In this document: positions 1-8,444 of the stretch, piece after piece
How positions within the stretch are numbered: position 1 is the stretch's first letter
How the letters are laid out: each line of letters opens with the position of its first letter
Assembly: GCA_017303795.1 (NCBI GenBank)
Contig: JAFLBR010000001.1
Coordinates: 582,879-646,878, forward strand
Reading direction: 5' to 3'
From: Cytophagales bacterium
GTDB taxonomy: Bacteria > Bacteroidota > Bacteroidia > Cytophagales > Cyclobacteriaceae
Length of the DNA stretch: 64,000 nucleotides
Notes under the pieces: model-generated
What the model was told of the DNA's origin: nothing
Seen by the model: only the letters and a program-made list of their open reading frames with translations
Database searches by the model: none
Program-made: the position numbers and the translations under genes

Positions 1-23
1 TGAGATTTAGGATTGCTGGTCAG

Positions 24-784
24 GCGACCAACAATAACTAAGGCAGATGTTTTACATATTAGTTGTTTCTGGCTCATCCTTTACTTCGTGGAGTAGTGAT
101 TCAACATTAGCGTAATCCTTAATCACTTTTATGGCCAGTAATGCCAGCGGTATTCCGATAATGTTGGAAAAGATACTCAGGACTGTGGTGGTGTTTAACT
201 CTTCAAGTGATTCTGCATTTAATGAATACCGAAATACAATCTGGCCTGCAAAGCTGTTGAGAAGCCAAAATGCCCACCACCAACCTAAAGTACTGGTGGC
301 AAGATCTCCTTTGAAAAAAATCTCTTTCTTTACAAGCAGAGCTTTTGTTTCCTGGTACAGTTCTTTCATAATCTTATAGGGTCTGTACAGGTTTGTAAAA
401 GGCACAAACCAACTGCCAGCAGCCCAGCCCTCTGGGTGGCTCAAATGTTTTACTTTCAAATGCAGGTTAAAGTAAGCTCGCCTGAACCAAAGTATGAAGG
501 TGACTACCGAAATAACGTACGCGATCAAATACAGGATTGCAATTACTTGCTCACGGAGATCATTTGAATTTGCTGATTCTTCTGAAATCTCACCGCCATT
601 TATCGCGGTCTGAATTAAATCATACAGCAAATACCCAGAAAGTATGGCTAATATTTCCAATGCTAATACAATCCAGATTAACAGGATGGCATTCTTTGCG
701 CGCTGTTCGTTGGGTTTTAGGACTTCCATGAGGGTGTGTTTGTTTGGATAAATGTCTTATAATAGAGATCAAGCGACCAACAAT
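24..784. repeat. Imperfect direct repeat flanking the DUF4328 gene
   Basis: GCGACCAACAAT occurs at 24-35 and again at 773-784. The flanks match too (TCARGCGACCAACAATWAYT), giving about 18 of 20 similar positions. The copies bracket the DUF4328 gene exactly, one just after its stop and one just before the next gene's stop. This could be the scar of a gene insertion or a duplicated gene end; nothing else suggests a mobile element. Confidence 0.4.
52..729 (-). CDS. DUF4328 domain membrane protein
   Basis: A 225-residue integral membrane protein of unknown function in the DUF4328 family. The family signature is clear near residues 105-122: GSWFVPFTNLYRPYKIMKEL, following an R-rich loop. Hydrophobic stretches that look like membrane helices lie near residues 15-37, 63-83, 105-115, 146-165 and 180-202. 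The N-terminus is short and cytoplasmic-looking (MEVLKPNEQRAKN). No operon partner is apparent: 57 bases separate it from the ATPase gene upstream, and the 3' end is close to the window edge. It is bracketed by the direct repeat described separately. Family assignment is good; the role is unknown. Confidence 0.8.
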   Translation of the reverse strand: MEVLKPNEQRAKNAILLIWIVLALEILAILSGYLLYDLIQTAINGGEISEESANSNDLREQVIAILYLIAYVISVVTFILWFRRAYFNLHLKVKHLSHPEGWAAGSWFVPFTNLYRPYKIMKELYQETKALLVKKEIFFKGDLATSTLGWWWAFWLLNSFAGQIVFRYSLNAESLEELNTTTVLSIFSNIIGIPLALLAIKVIKDYANVESLLHEVKDEPETTNM

Positions 785-786
785 TA

Positions 787-2304
787 TTAATGGTTATTTA
801 TTTCCTTGCTTATCTGCTTCAACTTATCAATAACTTCTTTTGCACTTTCCTTGAATTTTTCTTTTGCTAAAGGCTCATCAGAGGTAATCCATTTTTTAAC
901 TTCATCCAATAGTTTCTTTTTTGCATTTCTTTTTTCTTGTTTGTCTTTAATTTTTATAATGGATTCAGCCTTAGTTTGGAATTCTAATGGATAGTATTTT
1001 TCGAAATCATGCTCTTTAAATTGTTCGAAATTATCTTCGTTCCACCCGGCATTTCTGTACTTGTCTTTCATTTTCGAAATAATTTGTTGCTCCTCAACAC
1101 CAGCATCGATTAGTACCCAAACTTTGTTTTTATATGTTGGTTCTAGGTGTAGGAAAACAAATAGCTTATCAAAGTCTTCGAATTTAGGTATGATTGATGA
1201 GGTTCCTCCAGCGGAAAAAGTTCTAATTTTGTTTTTCAATGGTTTTACAAACCAATCAATGAGGTAGTCTCTGATTATTACTTCTGCTGATGACTCTTCT
1301 AAAAATAACCAACCTTTCCATAGGTCGAAGTCGAAAAAATCATATCCAAGGTCTTCTAAGATTTGTCTTCTTTCCTCAGGGCTGTCCGAAACTTCGATTA
1401 ACTCTGATACAAATAGATTTGGTCGCTGAGTATCCTTTCGTTGATTCTTAATATTAAATATTTTCGCGTTCGGAGCGGCACCAAGATACTTCATTACAAT
1501 ATTAGAATGGGTTGAAACAAAGAATTGGTTATTACCTGACTTTTCTACAATAAGTTTGAGTAGTGCTTTTAGTGCTTTAGGGTGTATGTCATTCTCGGGT
1601 TCTTCAATTAGGAATATCCTTTCTTCAGATACGCACAGGTCAGTTATTAAACCTAAAATATTAGCCACTCCTTCACCCATAGCAGGTAGGGGAATGTGTT
1701 CCAAATTATATACAAAGTAGACTGCCTTTTTTCCACTACCTAAAGCAAGTGTTGAGATTTCAAATCCTAAGATATTCTTACATGCCTCCACATATTGTTT
1801 ATTTCCTGGCTGAAATTGTGGGGTAACTAATCGGTCAATTTTTGAGTATAAATTAGTTAAGTTACCAGTTACGGAATTAGCATTAGCTTCGTTTATTACA
1901 TCTTCATAATTTACTGCTTTCCGTTTAGATAGATAAGGATAAATAAGGTTTGAAGGTTCTTTTTCTGGGATGCGTTGGTATTGAGCATGTTCATTTCCCC
2001 TTCTTATTCCAAAATGAATTAAATTACTCTCTAATTTGAAGATAATTCTGTCATGCGATGGATCATAATTTAAAAGCGATGAGTGAGTGCCTGAAAAATA
2101 GAGTTCAATTCGACCATAGCTTTGACCAATAGTTATATCTTGTTTGTTCAACACAGGTCGTTGCAGATTGAAGATAGTATTTAACATTGTCGACTTACCA
2201 GTGTTGTTGGCTCCAATGAAAATATTAACAGATTCGGAAAAATTCGTCAAGGGTATATTTTGAAACCCTCTCACATTTTGCAATAAAATGGATGTAATTT
2301 TCAT
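787..2304 (-). CDS. OLD-like AAA ATPase with divergent TOPRIM-like C-terminus
   Basis: A 505-residue SMC/RecF-type ATPase. The Walker A loop GANNTGKST is at residues 31-39, following a typical start MKITSILLQNVRGFQN. The signature/Walker B part, FLIEEPENDIHP, is near 229-240, and the H-loop STHSN near 263. The C-terminal third resembles an OLD-family TOPRIM nuclease: FLEESSAEVIIRDYL near 331 replaces the usual LVEGxSE motif, and VWVLIDAG near 396 stands where a DxD would be expected, so the nuclease centre may be altered. OLD proteins (P2 Old, GajA) are linked to phage defence, but no GajB/UvrD-like or reverse-transcriptase partner lies beside it. Defence is an inference; the ATPase fold is secure. 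Confidence 0.75.
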   Translation of the reverse strand: MKITSILLQNVRGFQNIPLTNFSESVNIFIGANNTGKSTMLNTIFNLQRPVLNKQDITIGQSYGRIELYFSGTHSSLLNYDPSHDRIIFKLESNLIHFGIRRGNEHAQYQRIPEKEPSNLIYPYLSKRKAVNYEDVINEANANSVTGNLTNLYSKIDRLVTPQFQPGNKQYVEACKNILGFEISTLALGSGKKAVYFVYNLEHIPLPAMGEGVANILGLITDLCVSEERIFLIEEPENDIHPKALKALLKLIVEKSGNNQFFVSTHSNIVMKYLGAAPNAKIFNIKNQRKDTQRPNLFVSELIEVSDSPEERRQILEDLGYDFFDFDLWKGWLFLEESSAEVIIRDYLIDWFVKPLKNKIRTFSAGGTSSIIPKFEDFDKLFVFLHLEPTYKNKVWVLIDAGVEEQQIISKMKDKYRNAGWNEDNFEQFKEHDFEKYYPLEFQTKAESIIKIKDKQEKRNAKKKLLDEVKKWITSDEPLAKEKFKESAKEVIDKLKQISKEINNH

Positions 2305-2493
2305 TCCTCAACAATTTTAGTCTAACTCTCTAATATATTGAACCTTTCTGGGCTAACCTGACTTATATGTAGACAATGGCATGTACAATTAAATTTAGGC
2401 TTCCCTGCATAACCATACAAATCGGGTAGGGGTATTTATTTTGAGACCAAGGTGTAATGGGGGCGGTGTGGTCGTGTCTCAGTCTTGCTAATA
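2305..2493. other. Intergenic region upstream of the ATPase gene
   Basis: This spacer must hold the promoter of the minus-strand ATPase gene. I find only a poor -7 candidate (TAAAATTG on the minus strand, just before the start codon) and no convincing -33 box. No gene, repeat or RNA was recognised. Confidence 0.3.
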
Positions 2494-2514
2494 CAAACCG
2501 AGGAGTTCGGTTTG
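2494..2514 (-). other. Hairpin CAAACCGA / TCGGTTTG
   Basis: A perfect 8-bp stem (2494-2501 with 2507-2514) around a 5-base loop GGAGT. It has no T-run. It lies 12 bases beyond the oxidoreductase terminator and may be a second 3'-end structure. Confidence 0.4.
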
Positions 2515-2526
2515 AGGGCGTATAAC

Positions 2527-2555
2527 AAAAACGCCTCAGTCTCCCGAGGCGTTTT
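2527..2555 (-). terminator. Rho-independent terminator of the sugar-oxidation operon
   Basis: The inverted repeat AAAACGCCTC / GAGGCGTTTT has an 8-base loop and lies 22 bases beyond the stop of the last oxidoreductase gene. On the minus strand the stem runs into a T tract (A tract at 2527-2531 on the plus strand). The T run on the other side makes it potentially bidirectional. Confidence 0.8.
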
Positions 2556-2577
2556 ACTATCTAAGCACAATCAACTT

Positions 2578-4008
2578 CTACAAACTCCAACCTGCACGGT
2601 ATTCACGCTTTACAAACTGGTTGGCTTCATCGTAGTTGGTAATCTTCATGTTCTTGGCATCCCACAATAACTTCTTGCGGCCAGTAAAACCTTTGTCGGT
2701 GCGCAGGTTATAACTGCGAATGGCGAGGTTGCCCATCAGCACAGCTTCGGTAAAGGGTCCGGCAAATTCAAACGGTGAACTCAATTGCATTTTTCCATAA
2801 CCCGCTATACAAGCATCAACCCATTGTGTATAATGGCCTGCTTCTTGGCCGGGAACGCGCGGCAGGGTAGGCTTGGGTAACGTTAAGTCTTTCATGCTGG
2901 CAGTGGGTAACAACACCGGCATACGTTCGTAGTTGGCCATCAGTTTACCTTTGGTGCCTTCAAAGATGTAACCGTTGCCACCACCATCGCCTAATTTTTC
3001 ATCGGGCAAAAGCTCATCGGGGCGTTTGGGTAGTAAACCACCATCCATCCACGTAAAGTTAATGTTGCCTTTACCATCAGTACGTGGAAACTTCAAATGA
3101 ATAATAGAAGATGAAGGACAGCTATCGGGGTAATCGGCAACTTTAAAGAAGTCGGCCCACGCAGTAGTAGCACTGCATTCTACTTCCGATGGATAATCGA
3201 TTGGCAGAATGCGGAATGGTGCATCCATAATGTGGCAACCCATATCGCCCAATGCACCGGTACCAAAGTTCCACCAGCCGCGCCAGTTAAACGGATGGTA
3301 AGCAGGATTGTATTCGATGTCTTTTACCGGGCCTAACCATAAATCCCAATCCATTTCTTTCGGCACTTCATGTTTACCAGTTGGAGTGGCAATACCTTGT
3401 GGCCACACGGGGCGGTTTGTCCAGCAATACACGGTGTGTACATCGCCAATTAAACCGGCATCAACCCATTCTTTGGCCACGCGTACATAATCTGCGGAAG
3501 CGTATTGATTACCCATTTGCGTAACCACTTTATATTTCTTGGCAGCTTCTGTTAATGCGCGGGCCTCAAAGATGTTGTGCGTAAGCGGCTTTTGTACGTA
3601 CACGTGTTTGCCACGTTGCATGGCAGCCATAGATGCCACTGCGTGAGTGTGGTCGGCAGTAGATACCGAAACGGCATCAATGTTTTTTGCTTCTTTATCT
3701 AACATTACGCGGAAGTCTTTGTAATACTTCGCGTTTGGAAAATTCTTTTTGGATTCTACGGTTTGGCGTTCGTCCACATCGCAGAGAAAAGAAATTTTTG
3801 CTTTCGGATTGCCTTTTGTTTTTCCATCAATGCTTCCGGCAAAGCCTGTAAGGTCGCTGGTACCTTTACCACCTACACCAATACCGGCAATGTATAAGGT
3901 ATCGCTTGGCGCGATGTAGCCGGGGCCGCCCAATACAAAGCGGGGAACAATGGAAACTGCAGCAGCACCGAGAGCCGCCTTCTTAACAAAACTTCTGCGT
4001 GAGATCAT
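2578..4008 (-). CDS. Tat-exported Gfo/Idh/MocA family oxidoreductase (paralogue 1)
   Basis: A 476-residue NAD(P)-dependent oxidoreductase-fold protein. The N-terminus MISRRSFVKKAALGAAAVS is a twin-arginine signal, so it should act in the periplasm. The Rossmann segment follows (IAGIGVGGKG near 40-50). The family's EKP motif appears as QKP in GKHVYVQKPLTH, near residue 140. The C-terminal alpha/beta domain contains GALGDMGCHIMD, characteristic of the family. It closely resembles its upstream neighbour (30-base gap), which indicates a local duplication. With the GMC dehydrogenase and small subunit upstream, a role in 3-keto-sugar metabolism is likely: interconversion of 3-keto-glycosides, or elimination/reduction of oxidised sugars. 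The exact substrate cannot be read from sequence. Confidence 0.85.
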   Translation of the reverse strand: MISRRSFVKKAALGAAAVSIVPRFVLGGPGYIAPSDTLYIAGIGVGGKGTSDLTGFAGSIDGKTKGNPKAKISFLCDVDERQTVESKKNFPNAKYYKDFRVMLDKEAKNIDAVSVSTADHTHAVASMAAMQRGKHVYVQKPLTHNIFEARALTEAAKKYKVVTQMGNQYASADYVRVAKEWVDAGLIGDVHTVYCWTNRPVWPQGIATPTGKHEVPKEMDWDLWLGPVKDIEYNPAYHPFNWRGWWNFGTGALGDMGCHIMDAPFRILPIDYPSEVECSATTAWADFFKVADYPDSCPSSSIIHLKFPRTDGKGNINFTWMDGGLLPKRPDELLPDEKLGDGGGNGYIFEGTKGKLMANYERMPVLLPTASMKDLTLPKPTLPRVPGQEAGHYTQWVDACIAGYGKMQLSSPFEFAGPFTEAVLMGNLAIRSYNLRTDKGFTGRKKLLWDAKNMKITNYDEANQFVKREYRAGWSL

Positions 4009-4038
4009 GGGTAGAATAAAAGTTTAAAGAATAAATAA

Positions 4039-5466
4039 TTATAAGCTGTAGCCTTCGCGGTAAGTACGTTTCACAAACTGGTTGGCTTCATCAAAGTTGG
4101 TAATCTTCATGTTGGGGCCATCCCAGAGTAATTTTATATACCGTCCGGGATAGTCAAACTGATCGGGCCGGCCTTCGCGTGGTTTACGAATATCGAAACT
4201 ACGCAACGCCAGGTTGCCCATTAAAATGCTTTCGGTTAAAGGGCCAGCTAATGCAAAGTCTGAACTGAGTTCGGTCTTGCCATAACCAGCAATACAACCA
4301 TCAACCCATTGCAGGTAGTGGCCAGGTTCGGCACCACCAACCACTCGCTTTAAAGTTTGCGGTACGTTTACTTCTTTGGTACGCGTGGTAGGTAATAACT
4401 GCGGATTGATTCCATAGGTACCACACATCATTTTTCCTTTCGTGCCAATCATCAGCACACCGTTGCCACCATCGCCAAATACTTCGTTGGGGCCAAGTTC
4501 TTCGGGGCGCTCAGGTTGAATGCCGCCATCCATCCAATGAAATTTAATGTTTGGTTTTCCATTCACACCATTAAACTTTAACGTGATGTGTGAGGAAGGT
4601 GGACAGCTTTCAGGAAAGTAGCCGCGTTTAAATTCATCTACATACACACTGCCCACGCTGCACTCCACTTCTGTGGGATAACTCAAGCCAAGTGTGCGGA
4701 AGGCGGGTTCAATGATATGACAAGCCATATCGCCCAAGGCACCGGTGCCATAATCCCACCAGCCACGCCAGTTGAAGGGTACAAGTTTATCCACATACTC
4801 TTTGTACGGAGCAGTACCGAGCCATAAATCCCAATCTAATTCTTTGGGTACATCTGCTTTGTTGTTAGACCATGGAATGCCTTGTGGCCACACGGGGCGG
4901 TTAGTCCAGCAATACACGGTGTGTACATAACCAATCAAACCGGCATCGTACCACTCGCGCATTTGTCTTACACCATCACCTGATGCGCCCTGGTTGCCCA
5001 TCTGTGTTACTACTTTGTATTTCTTGGCAGCTTCGGTAAGCATACGCGCTTCGAAGATGTCGTGCGTTAAAGGCTTTTGAACATACACGTGTTTGCCCAG
5101 TTTCATAGCGGCCATGGCTTGCACACCATGCATGTGGTCTGTAGTAGAAACCGAAACAGCATCAATGTGTTTGTGTTCGGCATCCAGCATTTTGCGATAA
5201 TCTTTATAGTACTTCGCTTTCGGAAAATTCTTTACTGATGTTGCTGCTCTGCGGTCGTCCACATCGCACAGATAGGCAATATTTACATTAGGACTTTTGG
5301 CAAAGCTTGCAATGTCGCTCTGGCCTTTACCACCCACACCAATGCCAGCAATGTTTAGTTTATCGCTTGGCGCGATGTAGCCGTTGCCCAATACATGGCG
5401 TGGTACAATGGTTACTGCTGCGGCCGCAAGGCCAGCTGATTTAATAAAAGATCTACGGGTAGTCAT
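4039..5466 (-). CDS. Tat-exported Gfo/Idh/MocA family oxidoreductase (paralogue 2)
   Basis: A 475-residue paralogue of the next gene downstream. It has a Tat signal (MTTRRSFIKSAGLAAAAVT), the cofactor-binding segment LNIAGIGVGGKGQSD, a QKP variant of the catalytic EKP motif (GKHVYVQKPLTHDIFEAR) and the conserved YGTGALGDMACHII segment. Whole stretches, such as VCDVD-DRR, PKAKYYKDYRKML and VHTVYCWTNRPVWPQGI, are shared with the paralogue, so the two probably act on related sugars. A 92-base low-complexity spacer containing a hairpin separates it from the small-subunit gene upstream. The substrate is unknown; keto-glycoside oxidoreductase or lyase activity is inferred from the neighbours. Confidence 0.85.
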   Translation of the reverse strand: MTTRRSFIKSAGLAAAAVTIVPRHVLGNGYIAPSDKLNIAGIGVGGKGQSDIASFAKSPNVNIAYLCDVDDRRAATSVKNFPKAKYYKDYRKMLDAEHKHIDAVSVSTTDHMHGVQAMAAMKLGKHVYVQKPLTHDIFEARMLTEAAKKYKVVTQMGNQGASGDGVRQMREWYDAGLIGYVHTVYCWTNRPVWPQGIPWSNNKADVPKELDWDLWLGTAPYKEYVDKLVPFNWRGWWDYGTGALGDMACHIIEPAFRTLGLSYPTEVECSVGSVYVDEFKRGYFPESCPPSSHITLKFNGVNGKPNIKFHWMDGGIQPERPEELGPNEVFGDGGNGVLMIGTKGKMMCGTYGINPQLLPTTRTKEVNVPQTLKRVVGGAEPGHYLQWVDGCIAGYGKTELSSDFALAGPLTESILMGNLALRSFDIRKPREGRPDQFDYPGRYIKLLWDGPNMKITNFDEANQFVKRTYREGYSL

Positions 5467-5558
5467 AGTGGTTGCTGGTTACAGGTCTCTTGTTTCTGGT
5501 TCTGTTTGTTGCCGGTTGCCAGTTCCCGGTAACAGGTAACTGGCAACGGGTAACTTAT
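5467..5558 (-). repeat. Intra-operon spacer repeat, GTTACTGG class, with hairpin
   Basis: The spacer consists of variants of GGTTGCTGGTTACAGG and TTGTTTCTGGTT. It contains a perfect 10-bp inverted repeat, GTTGCCAGTT at 5515-5524 and AACTGGCAAC at 5538-5547. In transcript orientation it reads as ACCAG/AACCAG words ending at the next gene's start codon. The same word family precedes hisH and hisC. Confidence 0.6.
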
Positions 5559-6212
5559 TTAACTATCAAACTTCACACTCTCGGCAAGCGTACGTTCATC
5601 ATACTTCATGCCATATTGGTCTAACACTTCTTGAGGCACGCCATCCCATTGGTTGGGTTTGTTGCCCATGTAGCCTAAATCTTTAATTCCGATTTCGGAA
5701 GTAAAGAAGCCACAGGCGGTGAGGTCGCGCATTAAATTGAAGAAAGCAACACCTTGTGCCAGTTCTGGTTTTGCCTTTTCAGGATATGCTATCTCATCAA
5801 TCATTTCAATTTGCTGTGCTGAACTGCAAGCCGCAAAATCAGCATTGTAACGTTTCATGCATTGCAGATCGAGCCACTTCAAGCCACCCCGCATGGGTAT
5901 TTGATGGCGCGGCATGTCTTTTACAATGAACTCGATAAACTCCGGTACCTTGGCTTCTGTAGCCGAACCCGAAGTTTCATCTTTCGGAATGATAATATCC
6001 GCCAACAAGCGAATGGTTCTCATTTCGTGCTCATCGAAAAAAGTTTCGCTTAACAGTTTTTGTTCGCGCAACAATTCATCGGGCGTACGATCGATGGTGA
6101 ACGTAGGCAACTCCGGTGTTTTTTCTTTTGGCATTTCGCACGATTGGTTGAGTAGGGCAGTAGCACCAAGTGAACCAACGGCAAGTGTTTTTAAGTATTT
6201 TCTTCTATCCAT
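5559..6212 (-). CDS. Gluconate 2-dehydrogenase subunit 3 family protein (GMC small subunit)
   Basis: A 217-residue small subunit of a membrane- or periplasm-located GMC dehydrogenase. The N-terminus MDRRKYLKTLAVGSLGATAL is Tat-like and is followed by ALLNQSC, a possible lipobox, so it may be both Tat-exported and lipid-anchored. The body has the family pattern FFDEHEMRTIRLLADIIIPKDE near residues 58-79 and the C-terminal GIKDLGYMGNKPNQWDG segment. In characterised glucoside 3-dehydrogenases this subunit escorts the flavoprotein, whose gene lies just upstream here. The order GMC, small subunit, Gfo, Gfo on one strand supports one transcript. Electron transfer to a cytochrome c is expected but no cytochrome gene is in the window. 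Confidence 0.85.
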   Translation of the reverse strand: MDRRKYLKTLAVGSLGATALLNQSCEMPKEKTPELPTFTIDRTPDELLREQKLLSETFFDEHEMRTIRLLADIIIPKDETSGSATEAKVPEFIEFIVKDMPRHQIPMRGGLKWLDLQCMKRYNADFAACSSAQQIEMIDEIAYPEKAKPELAQGVAFFNLMRDLTACGFFTSEIGIKDLGYMGNKPNQWDGVPQEVLDQYGMKYDERTLAESVKFDS

Positions 6213-6303
6213 AATATTAGTATTGAGTTCTTAGTCCTTAGTCGTTAGTCTTGAGTTATAATGAATTACTAATTACTCAGGACTATGTACTAATGACTAA
6301 CGA
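6213..6303 (-). repeat. Intra-operon spacer repeat, GACTAACGACTA class
   Basis: In transcript orientation the spacer starts inside the GMC stop codon: TAG-TCGTTAGTC-ATTAGTACATAG. It later carries the complement GACTAACGACTAAGGACT, giving a perfect 12-bp stem (TAGTCGTTAGTC with GACTAACGACTA). The same words follow hisB. No coding capacity is seen. Confidence 0.6.
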
Positions 6304-8043
6304 CTATATATTCTGTTTCTTCAACTCTTCAATAATGTATTCGCTCGTGCGCATCGACAAAGCCATAATTGTCCACGTTGGGTTTTTATCAGCTTGCGAT
6401 ACAAACGGCCCACCATCTACCACAAAAAGATTATTCACTTCATGGGCCTGATTGAATTTATTTAAGACTGATTTTTTTGGATCGTTGCCCATGCGCGTTG
6501 TACCCACTTCATGAATAATTCTTCCAGGTGCTTCCAATCCATAATCATTTTCGGCACTGCCTTGGCCCCACGTTACAACGCCACCCATTTTGTCAATCAG
6601 TTCGGCAAACGTTTCTTTCATGTGTTTGGCTTGCTTCACTTCATGCTCGCTCCACTTGTAATGGAAGCGTAGCACCGGTATTCCAAATTTATCGACTGTA
6701 GTCGGATCGATTTCGCAATAGTTGTCTTCGCGGGCAATGGCTTCACCACGGCCAGCCATTCCGAAAGTTGCCCCATAGAAATACCGGTAATCATCTTTCA
6801 GAGAAGCACCATAACCACCGGCTTGCTTTACAGCTCCATCGCGGCCGGGGTACTTGCCATTTAAACCTTGCATACCAAATCCAAAACCATAACCGGGCAT
6901 TCCCATACCGCCCCAATACTCAATGTGGTAGCCACGCGCAAAATCTAATTTCTTATTGTCCAACCACCACGGTGTATAAACGTGCATGCCGCCAACGCCA
7001 TCTTCGTTATAGCGTTTGCGCCCAATCAGTTTTGGTAAGATGCCACCCATAGATGCTCCGGTGGAGTCATGCAAATATTTACCCACTACACCGCTGGAGT
7101 TGGCAAGACCGTTAGGGAAGAGGCTTGATTTTGAATTGAGTAACAACCGCGCAGACTCACACGCACTGGCTGCCAGTATTACTACTTTGGCATTAACGGT
7201 GTATTCCTGTTTGTCGTCTTTATTAACGAACGAGATACCCGTTGCTTTACCCGAGGCATCGGTAATTACTTCGCGCGCCATGGCGTTTGGTATTACATCT
7301 ACATTGCCGGTTTTAAGTGCAGGCTTAACCAATACCGATGATGAAGAGAAATCGCCATACACGGTACACCCCCGATTACATTGCGAGCAATAAAAACATG
7401 CTCCGCGTTCGTTGTTAATAGGTTTAGTTAAAATGGATAACCGCGAAGGGATTACAGGGATATTAAGTTGCGTGGCTGCCTCTTTAATGAACAACTCGTG
7501 CAACCGCGGTTTGGGTGGTGGAAGAAAAATACTATCCGGATCGTTGGGTAAATTTTCTTTTGAACCAAATACACCAATCAGTTTATCGATCTTATCGTAG
7601 TAAGGTGCAACGTCATCGTAGCTAATAGGCCAATCATCGCCCAGGCCATCAATGCTTTTGCGTTTAAAATCTTTTGGCCCGAAGCGCAGGGAGATACGGC
7701 CCCAATGATTGGTTCTTCCCCCCAGCATGCGCGAGCGAAACCAATCGAACTTGGTTCCATTTTTATGCGTATAGGGTTCGCCTTCCAATTCCCAACCGCC
7801 ATAGGCTGCATCAAAATCACCAAAGTGGCGCAGCGGAGTACTTGCACCTCTGCGGGGCGACTCCCACGGCCACTTTAACTGCGTAACATTTTTAGCGGGA
7901 TCGTAGAGTGGCCCAGCCTCCAACAACACAACTTTTATTCCGGCATTAGCCAGTACATAGGCGGCCATACCACCACCGGCACCAGAGCCCACTATACAAA
8001 CATCGTAATCCTTAGGAGTTTTTTTGATTTGAAAATCTGCCAT
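6304..8043 (-). CDS. GMC family FAD-dependent oxidoreductase (glucoside 3-dehydrogenase-like)
   Basis: A 579-residue flavoprotein. The FAD-binding Rossmann motif VGSGAGGGMAAYVLANAG is at about residues 19-36, followed by EAGP. The C-terminus has the GMC catalytic region: IHEVGTTRMG near 510, VVDGGPF, and NPTWTIMALSMRTSEYI. A cysteine cluster, CFYCSQCNRGC, sits near residue 220 and could hold an Fe-S cluster, as in other dehydrogenases that pair with small subunits. There is no signal peptide, so export would be by co-translocation with the Tat-bearing small subunit encoded next. It is the first gene of the operon. Periplasmic oxidation of sugars or glycosides at C3 is the best inference; cellobiose, glucose or choline as substrate cannot be excluded. 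Confidence 0.85.
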   Translation of the reverse strand: MADFQIKKTPKDYDVCIVGSGAGGGMAAYVLANAGIKVVLLEAGPLYDPAKNVTQLKWPWESPRRGASTPLRHFGDFDAAYGGWELEGEPYTHKNGTKFDWFRSRMLGGRTNHWGRISLRFGPKDFKRKSIDGLGDDWPISYDDVAPYYDKIDKLIGVFGSKENLPNDPDSIFLPPPKPRLHELFIKEAATQLNIPVIPSRLSILTKPINNERGACFYCSQCNRGCTVYGDFSSSSVLVKPALKTGNVDVIPNAMAREVITDASGKATGISFVNKDDKQEYTVNAKVVILAASACESARLLLNSKSSLFPNGLANSSGVVGKYLHDSTGASMGGILPKLIGRKRYNEDGVGGMHVYTPWWLDNKKLDFARGYHIEYWGGMGMPGYGFGFGMQGLNGKYPGRDGAVKQAGGYGASLKDDYRYFYGATFGMAGRGEAIAREDNYCEIDPTTVDKFGIPVLRFHYKWSEHEVKQAKHMKETFAELIDKMGGVVTWGQGSAENDYGLEAPGRIIHEVGTTRMGNDPKKSVLNKFNQAHEVNNLFVVDGGPFVSQADKNPTWTIMALSMRTSEYIIEELKKQNI

Positions 8044-8124
8044 ACTTTTTCGGTAAGAAAAAAGAAAGATGGCCGAAAGGTTTTACAAATCAAAGTGCTG
8101 TTATGTGATTGGTATGTGAAGTAT

Positions 8125-8370
8125 TTAGTGTTTTTTGTGCTTGTGCTTTTTGGGAACGGGATCGTAACCGCTGGTTCCCCACGGATGACAGCGGCTGATG
8201 CGATTGGCACCTAACTTTATTCCTTTTAAAACTCCCCATTCCTGTATTGCTTCGATGGTGTATTGCGAGCAGGAGGGAGTATGGCGGCAATGTGCACCCA
8301 GCATGGGGGAGATGGTTGCCTGGTAAATGCGAATAGGAAGAATGAAGATTTTTTTCAACATGAACTGCAA
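8125..8370 (-). CDS. yidD: Membrane protein insertion efficiency factor YidD
   Basis: An 81-residue protein with the diagnostic YidD core [16 protein letters not shown] followed by [13 protein letters not shown] and [12 protein letters not shown]. It lacks a true membrane span but has an amphipathic N-terminus. YidD assists YidC-dependent membrane insertion. The family start [14 protein letters not shown] suggests that Met4 (start at 8361) is the likelier initiation codon. The gene is not next to yidC, rnpA or rpmH, as it would be in many other bacteria. It is divergent from the propeller gene across about 75-85 bases that must hold both promoters. The C-terminus is a basic KHKHKKH tail. Confidence 0.92.
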   Translation of the reverse strand: MQFMLKKIFILPIRIYQATISPMLGAHCRHTPSCSQYTIEAIQEWGVLKGIKLGANRISRCHPWGTSGYDPVPKKHKHKKH

Positions 8371-8444
8371 ATCTCTTGGTTAACCCGATCGTTAACAAAT
8401 TGGTTCTTAAAATTTCGGTAATATTAATTTCTAATTTAAAACTC

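Noticed and set aside
8376-8444. Upstream extension of the propeller protein
   Set aside because: The Met at 8445 opens a normal signal peptide; the 23 residues before it do not fit and would cover the promoter region.
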